Shown: one piece after another, positions 1 to 9,868 of the stretch
How positions within the stretch are numbered: the first letter of the stretch is position 1
Layout: the number at the start of each line of letters is the position of its first letter
NCBI GenBank assembly: GCA_029532415.1
Contig: JAQOTA010000046.1
Coordinates: 806,001-870,000, forward strand
From: Marasmius tenuissimus
Taxonomy: Eukaryota; Basidiomycota; Agaricomycetes; Agaricales; Marasmiaceae
DNA length: 64,000 nt
Direction: 5' to 3'
Notes under the pieces: model-generated
What the model was told of the DNA's origin: nothing
Database searches by the model: none
The model's input: the letters and a program-made list of their open reading frames with translations, nothing else
Translations under genes and position numbers: made by a program

Positions 1-95
1 ACCTCTACAATCACACTCCTGTGCAACGATTGAGCTGGCAAACTCCGTTTGAAATGCTTTACGGTGAAGTACCTGATGTTTCACATCTCTGAGTT

Positions 96-339
96 ATGGG
101 TAGTGCAGCCTACATTTTCATACCTGAAGATTGTAGGAAGAATAAGCTTGCTCCTCACAGCAAGTTGATGACCTTCATTGGCTACCAAGAAGGGATGAAA
201 GGCTTCCTGTTCATGCGAAGTAATAATTCTGTATTCAAAGGTAGCAATGCACTATTTGATGAGACGCTGTATTCTAAGTGTCCTGATGCCAAAACTCGTG
301 GCTTTACACCTGTCGGTAGTGAACCATTTACTTTGGGTG
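96..339 (+). pseudogene. Copia integrase C-terminal fragment
   Basis: The translation carries the conserved end of Copia integrases: a G-AY-IP segment, then LxPHSKLMTFIGYQEGMKG, then a FKGSNALFDE-like stretch. The same segment occurs in the second Copia element at about 6,160-6,300, which fixes the frame. The frame stays open into a Gypsy-type LTR at 340 and stops there. It resumes after the LTR at 825 with GENPN-like sequence, as in the second element. The catalytic DDE core is not in the window. Confidence 0.85.
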
Positions 340-824
340 TGTCATGAAGACGCCACTTTTCCCTCCACCATTTGCTCATATGATTATCACATGTCCTTTT
401 CTCACGGTCACTTACTATACATCTTTCTTTCTCACGATTTACTTCCTTAACCCACCATCGCGCAGCTTTAACCCACATCGCACAGCCATTCCATTATCTC
501 ATATCGACTCATTCCTTATTCATGCTTGACTCATACTTACTCATACACAACTCATAGGTAGCCACTCCGACTCCAACTCTGACCGTAGGATAGGTATATA
601 AGCTAGCTAGTCTTCACCTGGTCCCTCATCTTGACCTCTTGTCGTTGGGACCAGGTGAGTGGTACAGTCTCCTTTGCTTTCCTTCTCTACAATAGATCTA
701 ACTTGTTGTTGGGACCAGTTTCTGCCTTACCTCTGTCTGAGTCGAGCCTGCTGCTCCTCTCCAAGCCCGCTACTACTGCTCTCTGTCTCTGCCGTCTCTG
801 CTAGACGTTCAGCACTTCGTGACA
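340..824 (+). mobile_element. Gypsy-type solo LTR (485 bp) inserted in Copia pol
   Basis: The element starts TGTCATGAA and ends TTCGTGACA, a near-perfect terminal inverted repeat of the TGTCAC...GTGACA type seen in fungal Gypsy LTRs. It is flanked by a perfect 5-bp target duplication, GGGTG, at 335-339 and 825-829. Removing it restores the Copia frame seen in the related element at 6,340-6,400. No internal Gypsy genes are present, so it is a solo LTR left by recombination. Strand is by similarity of the 5' end to the LTR at 28,163-28,560. Confidence 0.88.
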
Positions 825-2157
825 GGGTGAAAATCCCAACATTTTTTCAGAAGATGAAGACTGATGACAATTGGGATGATACTCCATTCCCAGATCTCAG
901 GCGTCGCTCCGAACCTTCTAAGAGATCAGAACCTCAGGTTGACGGACCTGCAGGTGGCCCTGCGCCAGGGGAATTGCCACTCCCTGAATCTGGTCCTCTG
1001 ACGCCTCCAGGCAAACCAGTCGTTCCCCCGCCTGCACCAGCAGCAGCAGGTCCACGACGTGGTATGAGGCAGCGGAAGGGTACAACGCAACCTGGTAATA
1101 TATTTGGTGAACAGCGGAACCCAAATAAACCCTCAGACATTATTTGCGATCTAGAGAATAAGAATACTTGGAGAAACGTCACTGGAGACAAGGAATCTCT
1201 GCATCCAGTTGATTGTCCTAGCTCTTTGCGATCTAGGAAAGGCAAAGGTAGTAAAAAGGCGATTCCTGGTCCACTTCCGCCTCCGCCTGCTCCAGAACCT
1301 AGTGGAAGCACCACTGAGTCACATGGGGATGAAAGTGTAGTCGAAAGACTGACCCAAGAAGGGGGAGTAGGATTCGTGATTTATCTGTTGAACAATGCTG
1401 TTCCAGTTCACGTCCGCTTCCAACATCCAATACTCCTGATTTCTCTAACATCAGAGAGTGGACACTCCGCGATGTCCTAAAATTGCCTATTGAGCAACAG
1501 AAGGAATGGAAGAATGCTTGCCATGAAGAACTTGAGGCACTTCATAAGCGCAATGTGACTTGCCTAAAGGTCGCAAAGCCATCAGAAATAGATGGGTCTT
1601 CAATGGTCGCAAGAAAGCTAGACTTGTCACTAAAGGTTTCTCTCAGGTCAAAGGTGTAGACTTTGATGAGATCTTCTCACCAGTTGTTTGTTATGAGACT
1701 GTTCATATGATGCTTGCTCTCGCAGCTCTCAAGAACTGGTACATCACCTCTGTTGATGTCAAGAACACCTTCCTATATGGCAATCTTGTTGAGGAGATCT
1801 ATATGGAACAACCTGAAGGCTTCAAAGTCAAGGGCCAAGAATGTAAGGTACTGCACCTGTGTTGTGCATTATATGGACTGAAGCAAGCTGCCCTTGAGTG
1901 GTGGCAAACCCTCAGCTTATCCATGGAAGTATTGGGCTTCAAACATCTGACTTCTGATGCTGGACTCTTCATCTGCAAAGATCCGAAGAGTGGTGAAGTT
2001 GTGTATGCAATCATATGTGTTGATGATGCACTCTTCATGGGTCCTAACAAAGCTTTTGTTGACAAGAAGAAAGCCGAATTCATGGCTCGATGGGAATGTT
2101 GTGATATGGGCAATGCTAGCGAGTTTCTCCGCATGAGGATTCGTCTTATCTGAAGAA
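825..2157 (+). pseudogene. Copia spacer and reverse transcriptase, broken
   Basis: After the solo LTR the frame runs through an acidic and proline-rich spacer to a typical Copia pre-RT block ending KEWKNACHEELEALHK (about 1,495-1,548). A small deletion near 1,553 then shifts the frame. The RT continues from 1,562 with NRWVF, KARLVTKGFSQ, DEIFSPVV and a VDVKNTFLYG stretch. The catalytic YVDD box reads CVDD at 2,016-2,027, so its tyrosine has become cysteine. The AL-YGLKQAALEWW block is present. The frame stops at 2,151-2,153, where about 40 bases present in the second element have been lost. Relaxed, non-functional copy. Confidence 0.9.
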
Positions 2158-2937
2158 AGTCCTTGAATGTTTTGGGATGCAGAATGCAAAAGGTGCTCCT
2201 ATGCCCTTACCTGCTGGCTATGTGCCAACTCCCAACAATGGCCCAGTCAATCCTGCCATTCGCTCCAAATTCCAGTCTGTGATTGGGTTGCTTCTATGCA
2301 TTATGCTGAGCACACGTCCTGACATTGCCTATGCAGTTACAAAGCTTTCCCAGTTCTCTTCTAATCCAACAAAGGAACACCTTGATAAAGCTCTATATAT
2401 CTGCTGCTATCTAGCTGGCACATCAGATTATTCACTCGTCTATGATGGTGACTCTGATGGAGGTCTTCTTGCATTCACAGACTCGGATTGGTCTGCTGAC
2501 CTATCAAACACCGTTCAATCACTGGCTACTTCTTCAAGTTAGCAGGCGGCATCTTCTCGTGGCAATCACACGCCCAGAAGACTGTAGCTCTTTCTTCCAC
2601 TGAGGCTGAGTATATGGCACTGTCAGATTGCAGTTGTCAAGCTTCCTGGATAAGATCACTACTCTCTGAACTTGGAATCAACTTAGGTCCTATTCCAATC
2701 TGCGGAGATAATCAAGGCTCTATCTTGATTGCATCTAATCCGGTTCAAGAACGCTGAACCAAGCACATCAATATTCAGTATCATTATATTCGATCGTGTG
2801 TTGAAGATGGCAAAGTTGAATTGTTCTTCATTGAAGGAGTCTATAATCCTGCAGACATGTTAACAAAGAATCTCGGACATGGGAAGTTCTTATGGTTCAG
2901 AGATCACCTTGGACTTGAATTCTATTTGTCCACTTGA
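2158..2937 (+). pseudogene. Copia RNase H region, broken
   Basis: Frame resumes with YLKKVLECFGMQNA and runs through SVIGLLLCIMLSTRPDIAYA and a TDSDWSADL block. A one-base loss near 2,500 follows, then the RNase H core with KTVALSSTEAEYMALSDC and ICGDNQGSI. A TGA at 2,755-2,757 replaces a cysteine codon that the second element keeps (VQERCTKH). The C-terminal block ends at the stop TGA 2,935-2,937. These motifs are diagnostic for Copia RNase H. Three separate lesions show the copy is dead. Confidence 0.9.
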
Positions 2938-2970
2938 TTTGCTCAGATGCACTTTTCAGCTGCACTTAGC

Positions 2971-2979
2971 AAGGGGGTG
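2971..2979 (+). promoter_or_regulatory. Polypurine tract of Copia element 1
   Basis: AAGGGGGTG lies directly before the LTR start TGTTGA. The second Copia element has GAGGGGGAG in the same place, 34 bases after its pol stop region. This is the plus-strand primer position of LTR retrotransposons. Confidence 0.75.
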
Positions 2980-3814
2980 TGTTGAATCCGTGGACTATAA
3001 TTAGATCCCAGTATATCCAAAGTCCTGGTTCACTCTTCCCACCATTGTATTATGCAGGATAATGCATTCACTATTGTTCCATTGTGTCACAAACTGCCAC
3101 TATTCTTTTGTCCTGTCCACCCCGGTGCCAGCCCTACTTCCCCAGATCTTGCCATTTACCATCACCAGAGTCATTCCAATCAATTCTCCCATCAACATAG
3201 CATTGGCACCTGTCATCCTCATTTACTTATTGAGCCATATCAGTTATTTTGGTCTTTCATCATGGAACAATTATCTTTTGATCTCTTTCTCATACCTTAC
3301 CATCAGTTACAACTATACATGTTTGGTTTGACTTCCCCGCTTTTCTCTCATGGATACTTTTGACAGTTCTCATCATTTCATTCATTCCTTGTGATGCATA
3401 TTCTCATATATACTCATGGTCTCTGTAGGTAGTTTCCCAGCTTGTCCACTTTGTCTCCCCACCGCTTGTAGCACTTGTGCTGGGTTGAGATTTTGGCTGC
3501 TCAATCTACTCTTTTACTTTTCTATCAACTAGTCTTATCTCTGAGTGAGTTCAGGTGGCTTGAGAGGTTTCTTCACAGAGGCCATTCGTGACACATTGTC
3601 TCTTGTTCATTATGCTCATATGTACAATTTCTATTGTTGTCCTTATATGGTAGTTCTATTGTATCTTCATGTATATAAGCTTGTAGTTCTCTACCTGAAT
3701 CTACAGTGTGCTTGAGCTTCTACGTCTCGCCTCTATCTCTCTAAACTCCTCCCTGGTAAGTAGTAGTGTAGCCATATTGTAGTCCTCTGCACTAGGTGTC
3801 ATGCCGGCTCATCA
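2980..3814 (+). repeat. Copia 3' LTR, split by a nested solo LTR
   Basis: Starts TGTTGAATCC and ends CTCATCA. It matches the solo LTR at 3,969-4,285 along its whole length once the nested 509-bp insertion (3,085-3,593) and its 5-bp duplication are removed, leaving 321 bp. It contains ATGTATATAAGCTTGTAG, a plausible TATA-bearing LTR promoter, near 3,670. Because Copia element 2 begins directly after it, this LTR may also have served as that element's 5' LTR. Confidence 0.85.
3085..3593 (+). mobile_element. Gypsy-type solo LTR (509 bp) nested in a Copia LTR
   Basis: Ends are TGTCACAAA and TTCGTGACA, an imperfect inverted repeat. A perfect 5-bp duplication, CATTG, flanks it at 3,080-3,084 and 3,594-3,598. 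Its absence from the otherwise matching Copia LTR at 3,969-4,285 gives the exact empty site. It is only distantly like the solo LTR at 340-824, so probably another subfamily. Strand not certain. Confidence 0.87.
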
Positions 3815-3963
3815 CATTATAGGGTAAACTATGTTGTTTTAAACTCCCTTGACCTTGTTGATTTACCCACCAAATAATAGTACCCCTTTATAGGAGCTTC
3901 ACCATAGGATTGTGATGCCATGAGGTGCCTGTGGTTGTTGTCTATTGCTCTCTCGACTGCCAG
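3815..3963 (+). other. Leader region between LTR and solo LTR
   Basis: This 149-bp piece follows the Copia LTR and is cut from the rest of element 2 by a solo LTR at 3,969. I could not identify a primer binding site with confidence. Rejoined across the solo LTR, one frame is open over the junction, but it has stops a little upstream and resembles nothing I recognise. Confidence 0.4.
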
Positions 3964-3968
3964 AAGGC

Positions 3969-4285
3969 TGTTGAATCCGTGGACTATTATCAGATCCCGG
4001 TATATCCAAAGTCCCTGTTCACTCTTCCTGCTGTTGTATTATGTGGGACAATGCATTTGCCATTGTTCTATTCTTCATTGCTCACTATGCTGTGTACAAT
4101 TCCTATTGTCGTCCTTATATGGTATCTACTAGTGTCTCTACATGTATATAAGCTTGTAGTTCTCTACTTGAATCTACAGTGTACTTGAGCTTCTATGTCT
4201 CGCCTCTATCTCTCTAAACTCCTCTCTGGTAAGTAATAGTAGCCATGTTGTAGTCCTCCGCACTGGGCATCATGCCCACTCATCA
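3969..4285 (+). repeat. Solo Copia LTR (317 bp) with 5-bp target duplication
   Basis: Runs from TGTTGAATCC to CACTCATCA and matches the LTR at 2,980-3,814 minus its insertion. A perfect duplication, AAGGC, flanks it at 3,964-3,968 and 4,286-4,290. It has inserted in the leader or gag region of element 2 and lost its internal part by LTR-LTR recombination. Confidence 0.9.
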
Positions 4286-4491
4286 AAGGCCCACTGGAAT
4301 GCACACCATCAAAAAGGATATATCCAATTTGCCAAAAGAGCATTGTGAGCTCACTCATATCTTCATGCTCTTACACATTGATTTTGACCTCTCCTCTACT
4401 TCTCAAATCATCTGTAGACAACAAAAATCTCATCTTCTTTGGACCCTGGGTGTTCACTTGGTCTTTTGGTATACTGTGACTGTCATGGACA

Positions 4492-4986
4492 ATGACACCT
4501 TCTCTGCAATGCTTTGATGCTATCGAAGAGAGGTTTGCCGTGCAGACTTCTGTCTCTGTTTGGGCGGACTTCAAGGCAATCATGGACTTTTGTTTGTCCA
4601 GTGGCAACCCCATTCCCAAAATTGCCAGACTCAACCTTTTTTTTAATCAACTCTATGAAGCCTCCATTGAAATTCCTGATGTCATTAAAGCGATGCTCCT
4701 ACTCTCCATTCTTCCTCAACAATGGTCAAATGCCTGTGAATCAAATGCCTGCAAATTTGCTACGAATGGCAACTCCCCTTCTGAGCTTACTTTCAAAGTT
4801 GCTTGTGAAGCTGTCGTTAACCACTACAAAGCTTGGAAACCTGCTCCTCTCGTGTTGCGCATTTCTTCTGTCAAGAAGAAGGACAAGGACCTGAAGTTTA
4901 ACCAACAGTCCAATCCTCCTTCGTCTTTGTCTAATAATAACAACCAGTACAATAATGACAACGACCAGAAGAAGAAGAACAATTGA
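4492..4986 (+). pseudogene. Copia gag (UBN2-like), remnant
   Basis: The 164-residue frame has the usual layout of Copia gag. An FDAIEERF helix comes first, then KIARLNLFFNQLYEASIEIPD and the MLLLSILPQQW block typical of UBN2-type gag, followed by a basic, asparagine-rich tail. The nucleocapsid zinc knuckle (CCHC) that usually follows is absent. The gag frame ends at a TGA after NNNNQYNNDNDQKKKNN and pol continues in the next frame. Role when active: building the virus-like particle. Confidence 0.75.
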
Positions 4987-5073
4987 CATGGCAGGAAGAA
5001 GAAGGGTGATTCTCAGGACAACAAGGGTGACTCCTCTCACAAGGGTCATTCTCATATCGCGTCTCTCACTCAT

Positions 5074-6240
5074 TTGTCCATCTCTTCACCACCCATCAAT
5101 CCTGATACTCCATCTGTTGTACATCCCGCGGACCAATCCCAGGATCCACTCCACATGCAGCATTTCTCCGGTGCTACCTCAGGTGGTACTGTTTTTGAGA
5201 ATGCTCAGGCTGCTCACAGTCTTGCTGATCATCTTGGTATTCCCAAGTATGCCCACGTCCTTGAACCTATGGAACAGGGATATGCAGCTGCTTCATCTTC
5301 CTCTCTGAAACACTGTATCGATGGTCCCTCCTCCACTGCTCCACCTGCAAAGTGTGCTGAGAGCGTTGAGAAGGTTTACGACCTCTATGATTCCTTCTAT
5401 GAGGACTCCGACTCTGAATGTGAGGATCGCATTGTGTTGAACACGGTAAATGATTCTTTGCGTACGGAAATTGTGAGTGGAAGTGCCATGGATGTTGACA
5501 GCAAGATCACAGATGCCGCTGGTTTCTCCAATGATGTTGAGTATGATTCAGTCTCCATCGGATCTGAGGAATCTGATGATGACAGGCAAGTGCCTTATCT
5601 CAGTCTTTCTTCTAACACTGATACAAACCTACAGTGCACCACTCTATTAGCCACTTCTAAACATAGTAGTTTGAGTATCGTGTCCCATATGAAATTTGCG
5701 CAATCTATTGGTGATCACTTTGCCACATGTGCAAATTGTAAGGGAAGGAAGGCAACTGGAAACTCGCAAAAGTGGATTGTCGATTTGGGTGCTTCATTGC
5801 ACTTTACTTATGATCTCAAAGATTTTGCTGAGTATGAACCCATGAACAATGGACCGCAGCTAAATACTGTGCAGAAGGACAACTCTATCCAAATCAAGGG
5901 AAAAGGGACTGTGTTCATCTCTCATTCTGTTGAAGGATCTGACAGCCGTATGGAAGAATGCATTATGCAACTCTATCCTGTCTATTATGTTCCACTTCTG
6001 TCAATTCGACTTCTCTCACTTGGAGGATTCTTGCAAGGTGGTCTGCAAGTACACAGGTCATCTAGCAAATTGGCTTTTTATAACAAGGGTCGATGCCAGT
6101 CATTGGTATCTTACCCGCTTATGCCTGGTCAACATGTGTTTACTCCAGAAAAGCATCAAGTTAACAAGTTATCTCCGCATTTGGAACTGATGACCTTCAT
6201 TGGTTTTCAGGAAGGCATGAAAGGATATGTCTTCATGTAG
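5074..6240 (+). pseudogene. Copia protease fused to an integrase stub, remnant
   Basis: A long acidic region leads to the aspartic protease. Its active-site box reads DLGAS (codons 5,782-5,796), where retropepsins have D-S/T-G-A, so the catalytic Ser/Thr is replaced by Leu. Flanking WIVD and the YVPLLSIRLLSL block support the assignment. Directly after VSYPLMPGQHVFTPEK the sequence jumps to KLSPHLELMTFIGFQEGMKG, the end of integrase. The GAG-pre-integrase domain and the whole DDE core are deleted. The frame ends at TAG 6,238-6,240 and continues without shift. Confidence 0.8.
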
Positions 6241-7640
6241 ATGTCTAATAAAACTATCTTCAAAAGCGCTACAGCTCTATTCGATGAAAATTTGTTCCCA
6301 AAGTCTTCTGATAAGAAACCTCGTGGCTTTACCCCGGTGGGTGAAATCCCTGAAATACCGCCGGTATTGGGTGAAAATCCCAACTTCTCTTCAGATAGTG
6401 ATGATGATTTGTCTGATGACAATCTATATCCTCCCAAGAACCTTCCAAAGCGATTGGAATCTCCGCATGACGATGATGGAGACAGTCCTGTACCTCAGGG
6501 TGAACAAAGGGTCAGGAAGGCAAAGTCTATCGCCTTCACCATGCATTATATGGACTGAAGCAAGCCGCTCTTGAGTGGTGGTGTGCCCTCAGCTTGTCCA
6601 TGGAAGTAATGGGCTTCAAACATTTAACTTCCGATGCAGGTCTCTTCATCTGCAAAGATCATTAGACTGGTGAAGAATGTATCACTTTAATCTATGTTGA
6701 CGATGCATTATTCCTTGGACCCAACAAAGCCTTTGTCGAAAAGAAGAAAGCCGAGTTTATGGCTCATTGGGAATGCCGTGATCCTGGAGAAGTTAAAGAG
6801 TTCTTGCGCATGTGTATTCGTCACAAAGGCTGTAAGATCCTTCTTGACCAGACCGACTATTTGAAGGTCTTGAAGCAATTTGGCATGCAGAATGCCCAAG
6901 CAGCTGATACTCCTCTCCCTGCCGGCTATATTCCACAACCCAACAAAGGTCCTGTTGATCCCAAATGTCACACTCGACATTGATCAGTGATTGGATCACT
7001 TCTGTATATCATGCTTGGCACTCATCCAGATATTGCCCATGCTGTTACAAAGCTTTCTCAATTCTCTGCTAATCCATTGGAGGATCATTTGAAGAAAGCG
7101 CTTAATATTTGCCGCTATCTTGCAGGAACTCCAGACTATGCATTGGTCTATGATGGAGCCTCTGATGGAGGTTTATTAGCATTCACTGATTCTGATTGGG
7201 CTGCTGATCCTATCAAGTGTCAGTCGATCACAGGCTATTTCTTCAAATTGGCAGGTGGCATCTTCTGTTGGCAATCACGCGCCCAGAAGACTGTTGCACT
7301 TTCATCCACTGAAGCTGAATACATGGCACTATCCGACTGTAGTCGTCAGGCTGTGTGGATTTGACAGTTACTCTCTGAACTTGGGATTGATATCACTCCT
7401 GTACCCATATGTGGAGATAATCAAGGCTTGATTTTTATTGTCTCTAACCCAGTTCAAGAACGTTGCACCAAACACATTGATATTTGCTATCACTACATTT
7501 GCGAATGTGTTTCAGACCGCAAGGTTGATCTTTTCTCTATTGACGGTGCCTACAATCCTGCAGACATGTTTACCAAGAATTTGGGTCATGTCAAGTTCTC
7601 TGCTTTTAGAGGACATCTTGGACTTAAAGTTTTTTTCTGA
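6241..7640 (+). pseudogene. Copia RT C-terminal half and RNase H, remnant
   Basis: A spacer with RGFTPVGE and an acidic stretch ends abruptly at AKSIAF near 6,535. The next sequence is ALYGLKQAALEWW-type, so the N-terminal half of RT is deleted. The catalytic YVDD is intact here (6,693-6,704), unlike element 1. RNase H motifs AFTDSDWAADP, TVALSSTEAEYMALSDC and ICGDNQG are clear. Stops at 6,663-6,665 (TAG), 6,981-6,983 (TGA) and 7,362-7,364 (TGA) disable it. The better RT motif suggests the two elements have decayed independently. Confidence 0.88.
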
Positions 7641-7685
7641 ATAGACGCTTCATGCTCTACTCATGCCACACTTAGTGAGGGGGAG

Positions 7686-7943
7686 TGTTGAATCTGGACT
7701 ACCAGATATATGGACCATTGTATTGGGCTGCATCTATGCTTTAATTGTTTTGCTATGATCTATGCTATTCCTAAACACTCCTGTTATAGTAGCTACAGCC
7801 ACTTCTGTATAGTAAATAAGTAGCTCTGTATCTACATGCAATACCAGTACTTTTACTACTCTTGTTGCTGCCTCTAAGCCTACCTCCAGGTGAGCTAGTC
7901 TGTCCTATGCTGCCACTGCGTGGGCAGGACATCTGCCTCAACA
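7686..7943 (+). repeat. Copia 3' LTR (258 bp)
   Basis: Follows the purine tract GAGGGGGAG. Begins TGTTGA and ends TCAACA, a perfect 6-bp inverted repeat. Apart from the first bases it does not resemble the LTRs at 2,980 and 3,969, so it belongs to a different LTR subfamily although the pol sequences are close. Confidence 0.8.
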
Positions 7944-8520
7944 AGTCAGTACTCACAGCTTATCTCTATGGTTTATAACAAGGTTCAGCTTTGCATCCAA
8001 TAGCGTTCAAAGCTGACCGAGCTTTCTCTCTAGATTACTTAGATAGAAAGCTAGTATGACTATGCCTACTTACTCACTGTGCTCTTCGAGCACTTATGCT
8101 TACTGATATGCAATATGTACCATATGCTATATTCTCACTTACCTATGTTCTATGACTTGTAGATAGACAAGGACTCTTGTATAAAAGCTGGAGACTTTGT
8201 GTCTCAAAGCTTTAGGACAATCTACTTGATTATCACCTCTAGCAAGCATCTGCAAGAAGACAAGAATTCTCTTATAGTCAATATGTGAGGTTTCAGTTTC
8301 ATCTCACTGTGCATTTAACTATGCTGGCTCAATATCCATGTTGACCTCAAATGATACTTACATAGCAATCTAACTTCACATATACAGTGGGACCTGACTG
8401 TAAGACAAGCCATATCATGATCATGGTCATTTGAGCCACGGCGCCACAACTGGGCAATGTGAGATGTATTGCATAGAGGACATTACTGCAGGATCTACCA
8501 GTCCCATACTCCCGACCGAG
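7944..8520. other. Intergenic, AT-rich, no gene
   Basis: No coding frame I can support. It holds a TATAAAAG at 8,180-8,187 followed by a CT-rich and polypyrimidine stretch. A short hairpin-forming repeat around 8,025-8,055 has arms starting AGCTTTCT and ending AGAAAGCT. The look is that of an old LTR or promoter remnant; nothing more can be said. Confidence 0.4.
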
Positions 8521-8528
8521 TATAAAAG
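8521..8528 (+). promoter_or_regulatory. TATA box of the UbiA-like gene copy 1
   Basis: TATAAAAG sits just before the first exon of the prenyltransferase remnant. The only in-frame ATG before the conserved domain is at 8,531, within 10 bp of the TATA box and so unlikely to be in the mRNA. The true start codon has probably been lost, or translation starts elsewhere. Confidence 0.5.
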
Positions 8529-8530
8529 AG

Positions 8531-9868
8531 ATGAACTGCAAACCACATAGTACTACATTTTTCACACATACTCGCAATCTCCTGATCAAACTAGAATTTC
8601 CAATAGCTGAAAAGTCCCTCTTAAGGCACTACTTTGACCTTACTCGCCTTCATGCTCTTCCCAGAGGACCCGATTTTACATTTTGGGCTGCAGGTACGGT
8701 TTTACTCAACATACATCTCACGGCCGGATCTCACATGAGTCTGGTTATCCTAGCGTTTGGCCTTCTCTTAGCAGCAGATAGATACGAGATAGACAGCCAT
8801 ACACTCGTAGTGAGACATCTTTGGTTCACCATCGGGAGTACTTTCCTCATTTGCGGGATATGTGTCCTGAATGATATCTTCGACCGGGACCTTGATGGTC
8901 GAGTTGATCCGTTCCTAAATGACTCTATTGTTGCAAGAGTCTGAGCTTTACCATTTCTTCTCCAGAATGTATGAAGAACAGACCTTTAGTGACCGGCAAA
9001 ATTCCCGTTCTGAATGCCTGTATCTTTTGTGCGGTATGATGGCGCCTGTCGTGTATTTGTCATACACAAACGCAACAGTGTGAGCTCTTCAGGTTTCCCT
9101 GCATTATATATGGCACTCAACTCCACTTTTGACTTTCTAGATTCAAATGGAGTCTTCTGGGTGTATTCCCACTGCATTTCTTTTACCCACTCATGAAACA
9201 CATCACCTACTGGCCTCAGGCGTGGCTCAGTAGGTTTTCTCCACTCCCTCGTAAGCATATAGTACTCAAAACTTGTCAAACTCCTCTCTCCCGGGACTAG
9301 GCTTGGCGGTGAACTATGGCCTCATTATCGGGTACCTCACCGCGAGCAATGCAAATTTGACTCACACATCCTCACTTTATACGCAGGATGTGTAGCGTAC
9401 GTCTCGCACGTCTGCTTCTTATTTGATCCTTCCCTCAATGTCCCTTTCCTCTATCTAGATGGACGATTTTGTACGATACAATCTACGCCTACCAGGGCGT
9501 CAATGACGATGCTAAAATCGGTATCAAATCTACCGCTCTCTTGTTCGGATAATCCTGAGCGGTTTTGTGGCAGCATTCTGGGCAAATCTGTATTTGACCA
9601 GCGACAGGGGACATGGTACTTCATATTTTCAGTTGTAGGAGCGGGGATGCATCTGGTCATGCAGCTTGTGACGTGGAGACAGGAAGATTGGAGTAGATGT
9701 TCGGCGACGTTTATGGTATGTGCTCGCCAAATACTCCCGAGTCTTTGCGCTGATGTAATGATCATGTTCCTCTCCCAGTCAAACAGTAACCTGGGAGCGT
9801 TGATTTGGTTTGGGCTTCTCATTGATTATTGGGTCAAGGATAGCGAGACCATTGGGCTAGGATTATAG
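8531..9868 (+). pseudogene. UbiA-family prenyltransferase, pseudogene, unit 1
   Basis: UbiA enzymes are polytopic membrane proteins that move a polyprenyl chain onto an aromatic acceptor (COQ2 and meroterpenoid enzymes). The first exon reads YFDLTRLHALPRGPDF, several hydrophobic spans, then the first Asp-rich motif NDIFDRDLDGRVD near 8,870-8,910; the usual ERTKNRP after it is degraded. The frame is then lost for about 350 bp. It resumes at AVNYGLIIGYLTASN, with a one-base loss near 9,352. An intron follows at 9,397-9,458, then the second motif [20 protein letters not shown] with KSTALLFG. A frameshift separates this from ILSGFVAAFWANLYL, and a further small loss leads to GTWYFIFSVVGAGMHLVMQL. 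An intron at 9,716-9,778 precedes the last exon, which ends at TAG 9,866. Both Asp-rich motifs are present but the gene is dead. Confidence 0.85.

Larger units (their letters stand above)
1..3814 (+). mobile_element. Ty1/Copia retrotransposon 1, 3' part, broken, with nested solo LTRs
   Basis: Pol order is integrase C-terminal end, spacer, reverse transcriptase, RNase H, purine tract, LTR. This is the Copia order (integrase before reverse transcriptase). The 5' LTR, gag, protease and integrase core lie outside the window. The frame is broken by a 485-bp Gypsy-type solo LTR (340-824), a small deletion near 1,553, a deletion near 2,147, a one-base loss near 2,500 and a TGA at 2,755-2,757. The 3' LTR itself carries a second solo LTR. 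The copy cannot be autonomous. Identity as Copia is certain from the domain order and motifs. Confidence 0.93.
3815..7943 (+). mobile_element. Copia retrotransposon 2, internally deleted, mosaic LTRs
   Basis: Order is leader, gag, protease, a stub of integrase, the C-terminal half of RT, RNase H, purine tract and a 258-bp LTR. The integrase core and the N-terminal half of RT are missing by clean internal deletions (junctions near 6,150 and 6,540). The 3' LTR (7,686-7,943) differs after its first dozen bases from the LTR that precedes the gag region (2,980-3,814). The element is therefore a mosaic, or the upstream LTR belongs only to element 1. In-frame stops lie at 6,238, 6,663, 6,981 and 7,362. 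Confidence 0.82.

Noticed and set aside
659..1480. 273-codon open frame
   Set aside because: It starts inside a solo LTR. Only its part after 825 is Copia pol, and the N-terminal part is an artefact of the insertion.
8531..8533. ATG at 8,531 as the UbiA start codon
   Set aside because: Only a few bases after TATAAAAG, so it would lie upstream of any TATA-directed transcript start.
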